Shown: positions 35,401 through 45,800 of the stretch, piece after piece | Layout of the letters: every line of letters begins with the position of its first letter | How positions within the stretch are numbered: the stretch's first letter is position 1 | Assembly: GCA_949358305.1 (NCBI GenBank) | Contig: OX442323.1 | Span: 3,720,001-3,784,000, forward strand | Length of the DNA: 64,000 bases | Reading direction: 5' to 3' | Source: Strigamia acuminata | Lineage: Eukaryota; Arthropoda; Chilopoda; Geophilomorpha; Linotaeniidae | Translations under genes and position numbers: made by a program | The notes under the pieces: generated by a model | What the model was told of the DNA's origin: nothing | The model's database searches: none | What the model saw: only the letters and a program-made list of their open reading frames with translations

Positions 35401-36312
35401 CTCAACGACTTGCGGTGCACTGCAGAAAAATGTCCCTTTCCGAATTGGACGTGAGCTCCCTCGAGGACGAGTGTCTTCGACCTTGGCGACGGCGTTCTTA
35501 TTCCGTCTTCGACTCTTACTTCTCGATGAGCGTTGTACGGAAACCGTCGGCTGATTCGGATTTTCACGTCGAGGGTGGGGGCACTTATTCGCGTAGTGGC
35601 CCATCTGTTCGCAATTAAAACACCGAATAGTTGACAAATCACGAGCACCAGATTTATTACGCGGGCGAAACTGTCCTTTTGCAGAAGTATGAGCCGTCGG
35701 TGGAGTTGTTCGAAGCAGACCCGCTGATCTTAAACGAGATTGTTCGGATATCAACTGTTCGGCAACCAAAGTCGGTGTAAATTTGTCATCCGGCCAATGG
35801 TAAATTGCGAACGTTGCCTGGGCATACTCAGGTGGCAATCCCTTAAGATACTGATATGCGTGGTGGTCGGGCGAAGTTTCCTCTTTAACGTCCTTTAATT
35901 GCCTAACATAGTGATCGACTCTGGCAATAAAATCCGGCATATCCTCGTTGGGTCCAATCTGGAGATTTAAAAACTCCCAACGCATGGCTGCTCTTCTGGC
36001 CCGTGAGCTTGGCGCATAAATCTTAGCCAGCGCGTCCCACGCTTCTTTCGGCGTGTTGCACGTGTCCAACACTGATCGTTTGGGCTCGCTGACTTGGATA
36101 TAGATGTGACCGAGGGCTTTATCTTTCTTGGTCATGTACCGGTCTTTCTCCTTTTCCGTCAAGGTAGCTAAATGTTCGGCTTCCTTCTCCTCGGTAACAT
36201 GCCTCCAAAGGCCCTCGGACTTTAAGAGCATCCGCATCGATCGTTGCCACTGCTCGTAGTTTCCAACTCCGAGTACGGGAATTTTGCTCGATGAATCTCC
36301 GGATTTGTGCAT
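32488..36312 (-). pseudogene. gag-pol: copia A gag-PR-IN-RT(5' part), inverted block
   Basis: A single open frame of 1274 codons from MHKSGDSSS. Gag helices cover about residues 1-220, with the zinc knuckle CFNCEQMGHYANKC near 231. The protease motif WIVDCGATDHV is near 315 (Ser of DSGA replaced by Cys). GAG-pre-IN LWHSRLGHLH is near 562. The integrase has D in HMDLWGP (~628), D in SDRGGEF (~692) and E in NGTAERINR (~728). An acidic linker follows, then RT from EVYLEVPRPPD (~1177) through GCKWLFKLKTD to HLDVKCAYLYGELKH, where it breaks off and enters the LTR. Gag and pol are fused in one frame, as is usual for copia. The frame has no internal stop, but it lies opposite to the LTR promoter and lacks the RT active site, which is encoded separately on the plus strand. 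Confidence 0.9.
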
Positions 36313-36631
36313 CGTGGCGTGGAAAACTCGACACTCCGCGACGAAAACACAGGCTCAGAGAAATAGTACACACGAGACACCGTAGCACTGCACGAAAACG
36401 AAGCACAACACTCGATGCGAAGCACTTTCGAGGCGGAAACCGTCAAATTGGGCAATTCCTTCTGAAGGAATTCAAAAACCTCCGGTAGCCAGTCTGAGAG
36501 GGTCCGATCGGTGCACCTGGGCCCGCGGGAAACCTCACTTGTACCACGACAAGCACTACCGGAGAATACGTAATCGCTTGATCGGATTCGATCGAAGGGC
36601 GAATACGATGCTAAATGTCCCCCAAAATGTC
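36313..36631 (-). other. copia A untranslated leader (inverted)
   Basis: About 320 bp upstream of the gag start on the minus strand with no open frame of its own. It corresponds to the leader between PBS and gag. It ends at the right inversion breakpoint, where plus-strand RT sequence resumes at about 36632. Confidence 0.6.
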
Positions 36632-37670
36632 CGAAAAATTGGACGAAACGCTTCGAGACCTCGGATTCCGAAGAATGCCCGCGTGTAATTGTGTTTACGT
36701 CTTCGGAAATTCCGCTATCATGTTAGTCTACGTGGACGATATTATTTTATTCTACGCATCCGACAGTGTTTTCGACCAATTGATCCGACTCATCAGTTCG
36801 AAATTCCAAATCGTCAATCTCGGTCCGATTACGAAATTGTTAGGTGTCGAGTTTATCCGTGATATGGGACGCACATTCATTTCCCAACGTGCTTATATTG
36901 CGAAGATCATCAAAAAGTTCGGTACCTCGACCAACAAGCTCGTGAAAGTTCCCGTGACACCCGGGACGACACTCGTCAGAGGATCGACCGAGAATTTGGA
37001 AGATTTTCCATACCGCTCGCTGATCGGATCGCTGTTATTCTTGGCTTCGAGGACACGCCCCGATATACTTTACTCCGTTATCCATTTATCGCAATACAAC
37101 ACCTGCTATAATAAGACCCACATTCGAGCATTACTTCAAGTTCTACAGTACGTCGCTAACACCGCGCACTTTTGCATCGAATTAACCGGCTGTACATCTT
37201 CACAATTGTGGGCTTACACCGACGCGTCGTGGGCATGCGATCCGGAGACATCATTAAGTTTCGGCGGCTATATTACTTTCATCGGCAACATTCCAATCGG
37301 CTGGTCCTGTCGTAAACAGTCGACCGTGGCATGCTCAACAATGGAAGCAGAATTTATCGCCCTTGTTGAGTGTGTCAAGGAGCTTTACTGGTTGGACCAC
37401 GTTTATCTTCAGTTTCCGATCCTCAACCGATTATCGCGACCCGTCATTTATTCCGACGCTCTCTCGGCCATACAGTTTACTTCCAACGATGTCGAAACTT
37501 CGAAAACTCGACATATTCGTGTACGTTATCATTGGCTCAGGGAGTGGTATACGGCGGGACGCTTTGAACTCCGAAAAGTGCCCGGCGACCTGAACGTCGC
37601 TGACATCTTCACGAAGTGGCTCGGATCGGAGCGTTTACAATCGTTGATTTCTCGGATTTTCCGATTGTGA
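36632..37670 (+). pseudogene. pol: copia A RT(3' part)-RNase H
   Basis: The plus-strand frame resumes at EKLDETLRDLGF and carries the RT active site LVYVDDIILFYA, the GPITKLLGVEF region, YRSLIGSLLFLASRTRPDI and RNase H (YTDASWA; STMEAEFIALVE; IYSDALSAI). It ends with NVADIFTKWLGSERL at TGA 37668-37670, the normal copia C-terminus. It is separated from the N-terminal RT half by the inversion and a small deletion, so no intact RT can be made. A Met at 36615 opens the frame but lies in leader DNA across the breakpoint. Confidence 0.88.
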
Positions 37671-37876
37671 CTTTATCGTGACATTCCTGTGTTAGTTTTT
37701 CCCGATTATGAGAGTCATCGAGATCAGAGGGAATAGTCGGGCTTCCGTAGAGTTTTACAATTATAGTACCCGGCTCGGTGATTCGACTTAATGATTTCCA
37801 TTTTGTTTAATGTTTACACTGTAATTCCAGTATGCGTTTATATTTCCCCTGAACATTTAAGATCGAAGGGGGGATT
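37671..37876 (+). other. copia A 3' untranslated region and polypurine tract
   Basis: About 190 bp of non-coding sequence, then GATCGAAGGGGGGATT immediately before the 3' LTR at 37877. A purine run abutting the LTR is the plus-strand primer (PPT), which fixes the element's true orientation as plus. Confidence 0.75.
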
Positions 37877-38426
37877 TGTTGGTCCTAAGACCAAATTTAT
37901 TATCGATATCAAATGTTCATACTTTATATAATTCAATTTCAAATCAGTTATTTCGATGTTTGATGTCTTATTCGTTATATTTCGCTTTTGCACACATTGT
38001 GTGCTGTCCCGTATGTAATTCCATACCTGCATAATGTTTTTCAGTATGATTTGTTCTTTTGTTTTGACATCTAATGTCAATTATTGCCACCAGAGTGTGT
38101 TCTCACTCTTCTTCTTTTTCCAACATGGCGCCATGCATGGGTTTTGCACAGCTTAGCCATGGTTTCACCACAAATGTAATGTATCATTTTCTTATTAAAT
38201 TGTTTTATTATTTTTACACATTGTCTTTGCATTAAAGCACATTCAGTGCTGTTTTTCACGCGCACATAAGCGTCCTTAAGACGCGCGCATTTGGTAAACG
38301 ATACGGTGAACGTATCGACGACGTCGTGCACGAAGCACGACGCCATTTTGTTTTGGCTTATCATTTCACGCTTCTCGTCGGCATTTCGCCGACCACTGCG
38401 CGCTCCTCTGCTACCAGTTACCTACA
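37877..38426 (+). repeat. copia A 3' LTR
   Basis: 550 bp, TGTTGG...CCTACA, followed by the TSD TGATC. Its last 35 bp include CCTCTGCTACCA (38405-38416), the inverse of the copia PBS core and identical to the last 12 nt of initiator tRNA-Met including CCA. Confidence 0.9.
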
Positions 38427-38431
38427 TGATC

Positions 38432-39993
38432 GTCCAGCAGCTGTTGGGCGTCGATTCCTCGGGTCAGCAGGTCCGCAGGGTTTTCCTTGCCGGGGATATG
38501 TCGCCATTCCATTTGTGGCGCGTTGCTATGGATTTCCTCAACACGTCTGGATACGAATGGAATCGTCTTGCTGCTCCCTCGTTTAAGCCATGACAACACT
38601 ATTGTCGAATCTGTCCAGCATATGGTCCGTGAAGCTGGCAACTCGGTCAACCTCCTGACCAATCTGGACGACAAGAGCGCTCCCATCAACTCAAGTCGGG
38701 GTAAAGTGATGGTCTTCACTGGCGCGATCCTAGACTTTGAGAGGACGAAACAAGTTTCAAATTTATCAATTTTGCCCACTCTAGTGTAAATCACTACACC
38801 GTAGGCGAGTGGGCTGGCGTCACAAAATATATGTATTTCTACATTTGAACAGTCACTGTCGAAGCCCGTCCAACGTGGCACTTTAATTTGTTGTAAAGTT
38901 GGGATCTGACATTTCCATTCTTCCCATTTCTTGGCTTCTTCATTTGGCAGTTTTTTATCCCAATCTATTTTCAGGCGCCACAGACTTTGAAAAATTAGCT
39001 TCCCCGTAACACTAAATGGACTGGCGAACCCCAACGGATCGAATATGCTGGCCACCACTTGTATCACATTTCTTTTTGTGATTTGCTCCACTTTCATTTT
39101 TTCTAAAAGTTCGCCCATTTCGAGTGTCAACACGTCTAACGTCAAGTCCCAAACCAATCCTAAAACTTTTGTTGATTGTTTTTCACTGCTCGTCGACGAG
39201 GTCATCTTTTCTCGCACCTGTGTCGAATTGGTCATCCACTTGGTTAGTTCCATGTTGGCCTTCTTTAAAATTTCGGCGACCTCGTAACATGTTTTCGTCA
39301 GCGCCGCCTCATCGTGATTACTGTTAATAAAGTCATCGACGTAAAATCGCAACAATACTTGCAAAACTGTTTCCGGATACTGCTCGACGAATTTCATGAG
39401 GTGTTCGCGTATCGTCGCATTCAACAGGAAGGGGCTTGGTGTGGCCCCAAATAATACACGAGTTTGCCTCAAAATTCGTAACTTCAATGGTCCTTTGCCG
39501 TCCCACTCGTCACACAGCCAAAAAAATCGCAAGCAGTCTCTGTCGTCCAAGTGGATCCCGATTTGGTGAAACGCCTTAACGATGTCGCCAACAGCTGCAT
39601 AAATGTAAGCTCTAAAATGTATTAGCATGTCAATTATTTCGGGTAGCAGGTTGGGGCCGGTGAATAAGCAGTCGTTTAACGATTTGCTTCTCGCTCCTCG
39701 TGATGACGCGTCGCACACGACACGTAGCTTTGTCGTTTCCCGCTGCTCACGTATCACGGGGCTGTGTGGGAGGTAATAACAACGATTTTGGGCCGTCTCG
39801 CTTGGCACATCCTCCACGATTCCCTCGGCGATTTGACTATTAATTACTTCCCGATATTTATCGTATAATTCCGGATCCTTTTTGAATTTGCGCACCAAAT
39901 TCCAAAAGCGACGAAGAGCGATCGTGTAATTATCGTCGAGTTCATCCTTTGAGACCAGCCATGGCAATCGTACTTCATAGCGGACGCCGTTCC
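38432..39993 (-). pseudogene. pol: BEL/Pao pol, 5' part: RT and RNase H
   Basis: The minus strand begins near VRYEVRLPW, a BEL RT start motif, then DNYTIALRRFWNLVRKFKKD. It continues through RVVCDASSRGARSKSLND, the fingers and palm (AVGDIVKAFHQI), the active site RFYVDDFINS and RNase H (IFCDASPLAYGVV; ELMGALLSSRL; WTDSTIVLSWL). It reaches NPADLLTRGIDAQQLLDD, where copia A is inserted. It reverse transcribes BEL RNA primed by tRNA. The frame is open throughout. Upstream it is cut by the inverted duplication at 39994-40172, so it cannot be translated from gag. The annotatable Met at 39967 is internal. Confidence 0.88.
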
Positions 39994-40172
39994 ACTGCCA
40001 AATGAAGAAGCCAAGAAATGGGAAGAATGGAAATGTCAGATCCCAACTTTACAACAAATTAAAGTGCCACGTTGGACGGGCTTCGACAGTGACTGTTCAA
40101 ATGTAGAAATACATATATTTTGTGACGCCAGCCCACTCGCCTACGGTGTAGTGATTTACACTAGAGTGGGCA
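39994..40172 (+). repeat. 179-bp inverted duplication of BEL RNase H coding sequence
   Basis: Perfect reverse complement of 38773-38951, as far as I can align by eye. On the plus strand it encodes WTGFDSDCSNVEIHIFCDAS, the same residues that the RNase H region encodes on the minus strand. It replaces the short linker between gag-protease and the RT start and puts a stop at the end of the gag-protease frame. Confidence 0.92.
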
Positions 40173-42246
40173 CTTCTAGCGCTTGCAGATCCTCGTCCTG
40201 CTTTCCTGTGTTGGTTTCATGCAGTATGCCGATGGCGTCCAGCTCCCAGAACTTCTGTAAATGTAAGTCTATTTTTTCTTCAATTTTTGATAAATTCACC
40301 TGAACGACCATGCATTTTTCTTTTTGTTCAATTTCGTTATTTGAGCCGTGAATGGTCCATCCAAACATGGTCTCCAATCCAACCAGCCCTGGCCCCAGTC
40401 TCTCCACTCGACCGCTCATAATTTTCCAGAAATAGTCCGTACCCACCAAAATAGATACATCACCGTGTCGAATTTTATTTTGTTCGATGTTTAACTCGAT
40501 TCCGTGCTTTTTCAGCATTGATTGCACGTTACCGTTCGTCTGTTTGACCACCGAGCTGGTGATCCAAGGCACCACGATAGCTTGCACCTCAATTTGGTTG
40601 TCATTGTCGTCTCGTGCGCGCAGAGTCACGCGTACTTGTTTGCGCTGCACAGGTGTGGGCTCCCGTTGACCAAAGGGCACGATGTTCATCGTCGTCTCCC
40701 CAATTTCACGCGCGTTTAATTCCTTTGACAGTCTCTCGGTTATGAATGTCCTATGACTCCCGCCGTCAAAAAAACATTGCACTGTTTTTCTCCTCTCGTG
40801 CGACTCGACGTCGACCATTAGAACCTGAAAATATAAATCTTTTTGATTATTTCCCACCACGGCTGTGGTTTTAATTTCTTCCACGTCGTCGTCCTCGCAC
40901 AGTTGGGTGTGGTGGCGTCGATTGCACTTCCCGCATTTTATTTTTGCAATACATTTGGGCACACGATGCCCCTTGTCAAGGCATAGAAAACAACGACCTG
41001 CACTCATCAAGTTCCTTCTTTTCTTGTGGGGCAGCAACGGGCAAGCTTCGCTGGTGTGCTCGTCGACCTCGCAAAAAACACATACATCTGCGCGGATGGT
41101 GAGGGCATTGACCGATGGCAAGGTCGTCTTCTTTTTTACCCATTCTGTGCTTTTGTTGAAGGGGGGTCGGCTTGTTTTCTTCTCCTCGTGGTTTGGCTCT
41201 TTACTGTAGCTGTTGGCGGCTGCCGTTCGTTCTCGCAAGCCAATTTGCTTGTTCAAGAACACGAGGAAGGCCTTGATGTCCGTCTCGTCGTCGTTTTCGC
41301 CCTGCGCGAACCCCATCGCGATGAAGTCCGGCACGGCGGCCATTAGTTTCGGGCATAACAAGGCGCCAAATGTGGCCACATCCACCTCCAAATTTTCAAG
41401 GCTTCTGACGTGTAATTCGCACTCGTCATAAAGTTTTCGAAGGGCTACTAAATCGCCAATTTTCTTCACCGCCTGCACTTTTTCTATCGCACGCAAATGC
41501 GCGTTCACATTTTTTTTGCCAAAGCGGTTAGTTAACAATTGTTTAGCCGTCTCGTAATTTTCATCAGTCGGGTTGAGTCCCGCGACCACGCTGGCTGCTG
41601 GGCCCTCCAGAAATGTTTTTAAATATACGAGTTTGGCTTTGGGAGTGAGTTTCTTGCTTCCCCCGATTCCAATTTCAAAGTTACTCCAAAAATCGTACCA
41701 TTCTGTCGGGTCCCCTCCATATTTTTGCATATTAATTGTAGGAAGTTTGATCGAACCTGCATCCTGCTCCTCGTTGACCAGTGGCTGTACGGCTGGCGGC
41801 GGCAAATGGACTTGAACCTGGGCAGCGATCTGGGCCGTGATGGCCTGTTGATTGAGCAGCATCTGGGCGGCGATTGCATCTTCCAGTTTTTTTTGGTTGG
41901 CGGCCGCTGTCGCCTCGTTCGCCTGCCCCATCTCGGCTCGTCGTATCTCGTCCGCGTGCTGCACCAGGTCCTCCATTTGGTCTATCAGGCGTTCCTGGTA
42001 GATGTCCGCCGTTTCCTGGTCGGCCGTGGCTTCATTGTCGTCGGCGATCAAGTTTCCAATGCGTTCGTCCAGCCCCGCCAAAATGTCCTTTTTGGCTTGT
42101 AGTTGGGCTTTGTGTCGCGCCAACTTTTTTAAATCGACCGGCACCTCTGCCAGCAAGCCGGCTGTTACGTTGGTCAGCCGGGTGCACGCCGTTCTCGCGG
42201 TCGTGCGATTCCTTTTTAGCTTGTCGATTTCCGAAAGTTCGGCCAT
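40173..42246 (-). CDS. gag: BEL/Pao gag-protease
   Basis: The start is chosen at 42246 (MAELSEIDKLKRNR), typical of BEL Gag; an in-frame Met nine codons upstream (42273) is also possible. Counted from 42273: coiled-coil N-terminus to about 160; the DUF1759 Gag region (LPTINMQKYGGDPTEWYDFW) from about 175; three zinc knuckles near 397, 426 and 446 (CVFCEVDEHTSEAC, CFLCLDKGHRVPKC, CGKCNRRHHTQLC); a DUF1758 aspartic protease with FFDGGSHRTFI near 500 (DSGS usual, here DGGS) and ILVGTDYFW; then the beginning of the RT lead-in, FWELDAIGI. The frame ends in the inverted duplication at 40156. Gag forms the particle; the protease matures Gag-Pol. Otherwise intact. Confidence 0.88.
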
Positions 42247-42317
42247 TATTACGTTCAAAGCAAATTTCAACACTCACGTTCTTGACACAAATTTTTAAGG
42301 TCCGGGTTAAATTAATT

Positions 42318-42335
42318 TCCCGGGTTTCGGCACCA
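42318..42335 (-). other. BEL/Pao primer binding site, tRNA-Phe type
   Basis: On the minus strand TGGTGCCGAAACCCGGGA directly follows the 5' LTR. It is an 18/18 complement of the 3' end of eukaryotic tRNA-Phe (recalled sequence), so that tRNA is the likely primer of minus-strand synthesis. Confidence 0.75.
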
Positions 42336-42837
42336 TGTGAAAATCCCAAATTATAAATGTTGAAAGTTCTCTTTTTGATGTAAATTCAGTTGGTTCAGGT
42401 TTCGGAAATTTCTAAGTTCTTTTTCAGTGTGTGAATACAAAATAAATTCTAACTGCTCAGCAAGAGCAGCTCTGCTTGGTTAAAGTGAAAATGTTGTACT
42501 GATTTATTTAAGAAAAGAAAACTACTTTTATGCTACAGATAATTGGTTTGTTCTTGGAATCAAGAACAAAAGACAGAAAAAGGGTCAAAAACCCAAAACA
42601 ATACATGTCACCACATCTGGTGAAAATTAACAAGTTCTCGGAAAACACGACAAAAAGTTCCCTTTTATAACAATGACTCACTTTTTTCCCTTCAAAATCT
42701 TCAAGTAAATAATTAAAAATAGAAAACACTAAAAAATCCAAATTCACCATCACCTATTTTAATTAATACAAAAATTCCCAAAACCTTTTAATAAAAATTC
42801 AACAACAAAATATTTTACTAAAACATTAGTTTTCACA
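42336..42837 (-). repeat. BEL/Pao 5' LTR
   Basis: 502 bp, same termini as the copy at 29802-30303, followed by the TSD TGTAT in satellite DNA. It should carry the promoter for the element. The two copies align without gaps. Confidence 0.93.
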
Positions 42838-45800
42838 TGTATGGAGAAATGGCCAAAAATTGAAAAAGTTCCAGAAACGTGCTGGTTAGACGTAAAATGA
42901 GCTGAAAAATCGATTCCCGTGTGCGCAATTTGCCTATCTGGCACTGTTGCAGAGATATAAGCAAAAAACTAACTTTTTGAACAGAAAAAGTGGTGTATCT
43001 CTGCAACGGTGCCAGATATGCAAATTCCGCCAACGGGAATCGACTTTTTAGCTCATTTTACATGTCTTAAGCATGTTTTTGGCACTTTTTAAAATTTGTC
43101 AAAAAAGCAAAGGCTAATGTATGGAGAAATGGCCAAAAATTGAAAAAGTTCCAGAAACGTGCTGGTTAGACGTAAAATGAGCTGAAAAATCGATTCCCGT
43201 GTGCGCAATTTGCCTATCTGGCACTGTTGCAGAGATATAAGCAAAAAACTAACTTTTTGAACAGAAAAAGTGGTGTATCTCTGCAACGGTGCCAGATATG
43301 CAAATTCCGCCAACGGGAATCGACTTTTTAGCTCATTTTACATGTCTTAAGCATGTTTTTGGCACTTTTTAAAATTTGTCAAAAAAGCAAAGGCTAATGT
43401 ATGGAGAAATGGCCAAAAATTGAAAAAGTTCCAGAAACGTGCTGGTTAGACGTAAAATGAGCTGAAAAATCGATTCCCGTGTGCGCAATTTGCATATCTG
43501 GCACTGTTGCAGAGATATAAGCAAAAAACAGACTTTTTGAACAGAAAAAGTGGTGTATCTCTGCAACGGTGCCAGATATGCAAATTCCGCCAACGGGAAT
43601 CGACTTTTTAGCGCATTTTATACGTCTTAAGCATGTTTTTGGCACTTTTTAAAATTTGTCAAAAAAGCAAAGGCTAATGTATGGAGAAATGGCCAAAAAT
43701 TGAAAAAGTTCCAGAAACGTGCTGGTTAGACGTAAAATGAGCTGAAAAATCGATTCCCGTGTGCGCAATTTGCATATCTGGCACTGTTGCAGAGATATAA
43801 GCAAAAAACTGACTTTTTGAACAGAAAAAGTGGTGTATCTCTGCAACGGTGCCAGATATGCAAATTCCGCCAACGGGAATCGACTTTTTAGCGCATTTTA
43901 TACGTCTTAAGCATGTTTTTGGCACTTTTTAAAATTTGTCAAAAAAGCAAAGGCTAATGTATGGAGAAATGGCCAAAAATTGAAAAAGTTCCAGAAACGT
44001 GCTGGTTAGACGTAAAATGAGCTGAAAAATCGATTCCCGTGTGCGCAATTTGCATATCTGGCACTGTTGCAGAGATATAAGCAAAAAACAGACTTTTTGA
44101 ACAGAAAAAGTGGTGTATCTCTGCAACGGTGCCAGATATGCAAATTCCGCCAACGGGAATCGACTTTTTAGCGCATTTTATACGTCTTAAGCATGTTTTT
44201 GGCACTTTTTAAAATTTGTCAAAAAAGCAAAGGCTAATGTATGAAGAAATGGCCAAAAATTGAAAAAGTTCCAGAAACGTGCAGGTTAGACGTAAAATGA
44301 GCTGAAAAATCGATTCCCGTGTGCGCAATTTGCATATCTGGCACTGTTGCAGAGATATAAGCAAAAAACTGACTTTTTGAACAGAAAAAGTGGTGTATCT
44401 CTGCAACGGTGCCAGATATGCAAATTCCGCCAACGGGAATCGACTTTTTAGCGCATTTTATACGTCTTAAGCATGTTTTTGGCACTTTTTAAAATTTGTC
44501 AAAAAAGCAAAGGCTAATGTATGGAGAAATGGCCAAAAATTGAAAAAGTTCCAGAAACGTGCTGGTTAGACGTAAAATGAGCTGAAAAATCGATTCCCGT
44601 GTGCGCAATTTGCCTATCTGGCACTGTTGCAGAGATATAAGCAAAAAACTAACTTTTTGAACAGAAAAAGTGGTGTATCTCTGCAACGGTGCCAGATATG
44701 CAAATTCCGCCAACGGGAATCGACTTTTTAGCGCATTTTATACGTCTTAAGCATGTTTTTGGCACTTTTTAAAATTTGTCAAAAAAGCAAAGGCTAATGT
44801 ATGGAGAAATGGCCAAAAATTGAAAAAGTTCCAGAAACGTGCTGGTTAGACGTAAAATGAGCTGAAAAATCGATTCCCGTGTGCGCAATTTGCCTATCTG
44901 GCACTGTTGCAGAGATATAAGCAAAAAACTAACTTTTTGAACAGAAAAAGTGGTGTATCTCTGCAACGGTGCCAGATATGCAAATTCCGCCAACGGGAAT
45001 CGACTTTTTAGCTCATTTTACATGTCTTAAGCATGTTTTTGGCACTTTTTAAAATTTGTCAAAAAAGCAAAGGCTAATGTATGGAGAAATGGCCAAAAAT
45101 TGAAAAAGTTCCAGAAACGTGCTGGTTAGACGTAAAATGAGCTGAAAAATCGATTCCCGTGTGCGCAATTTGCATATCTGGCACTGTTGCAGAGATATAA
45201 GCAAAAAACTGACTTTTTGAACAGAAAAAGTGGTGTATCTCTGCAACGGTGCCAGATATGCAAATTCCGCCAACGGGAATCGACTTTTTAGCTCATTTTA
45301 CATGTCTTAAGCATGTTTTTGGCACTTTTTAAAATTTGTCAAAAAAGCAAAGGCTAATGTATGGAGAAATGGCCAAAAATTGAAAAAGTTCCAGAAACGT
45401 GCTGGTTAGACGTAAAATGAGCTGAAAAATCGATTCCCGTGTGCGCAATTTGCATATCTGGCACTGTTGCAGAGATATAAGCAAAAAACAGACTTTTTGA
45501 ACAGAAAAAGTGGTGTATCTCTGCAACGGTGCCAGATATGCAAATTCCGCCAACGGGAATCGACTTTTTAGCGCATTTTATACGTCTTAAGCATGTTTTT
45601 GGCACTTTTTAAAATTTGTCAAAAAAGCAAAGGCTAATGTATGGAGAAATGGCCAAAAATTGAAAAAGTTCCAGAAACGTGCTGGTTAGACGTAAAATGA
45701 GCTGAAAAATCGATTCCCGTGTGCGCAATTTGCATATCTGGCACTGTTGCAGAGATATAAGCAAAAAACTGACTTTTTGAACAGAAAAAGTGGTGTATCT

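Larger units (their letters stand above)
31954..38426 (+). mobile_element. Ty1/copia element (copia A) with internal inversion, nested in BEL
   Basis: 6473 bp with LTRs on the plus strand, flanked by the 5-bp duplication TGATC (31949-31953 and 38427-38431) inside the BEL pol gene. The 3' half is normal: RT end and RNase H (36632-37670), polypurine tract, 3' LTR. The 5' half from 32476 to about 36631 is inverted: leader, gag, PR, IN and the first half of RT read on the minus strand. About 100 bp of RT coding sequence (by comparison with copia B) is missing at the breakpoint. The two LTRs appear identical apart from their last bases, so the insertion is recent. Confidence 0.88.
29802..42837 (-). 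mobile_element. BEL/Pao LTR retrotransposon inserted in satellite DNA
   Basis: A complete element on the minus strand: 502-bp LTRs at both ends, tRNA-Phe-type PBS, gag-protease, RT, RNase H and integrase. It is bounded by a perfect 5-bp target duplication TGTAT (29797-29801 and 42838-42842) taken from the satellite monomer. LTR ends are TGTGAAAA...TTTTCACA. I see one base difference between the two LTRs (C near 29980 against A near 42514), so the insertion is young. Total length is 13.0 kb, but 6.47 kb of this is a copia element inserted in pol, leaving about 6.56 kb, the normal BEL/Pao size. Three defects are visible: the copia insertion, a 179-bp inverted duplication that cuts gag-pol, and one in-frame stop before the integrase. 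Confidence 0.93.

Noticed and set aside
36119-36455. Minus-strand 77- and 95-codon frames in the copia A leader
   Set aside because: Arg- and Ser-rich shadow frames of the leader and gag start; they overlap the real gag frame.
40064-40303. Separate plus-strand RNase H-like gene
   Set aside because: It is the inverted 179-bp duplicate of the BEL RNase H region followed by unrelated sequence.
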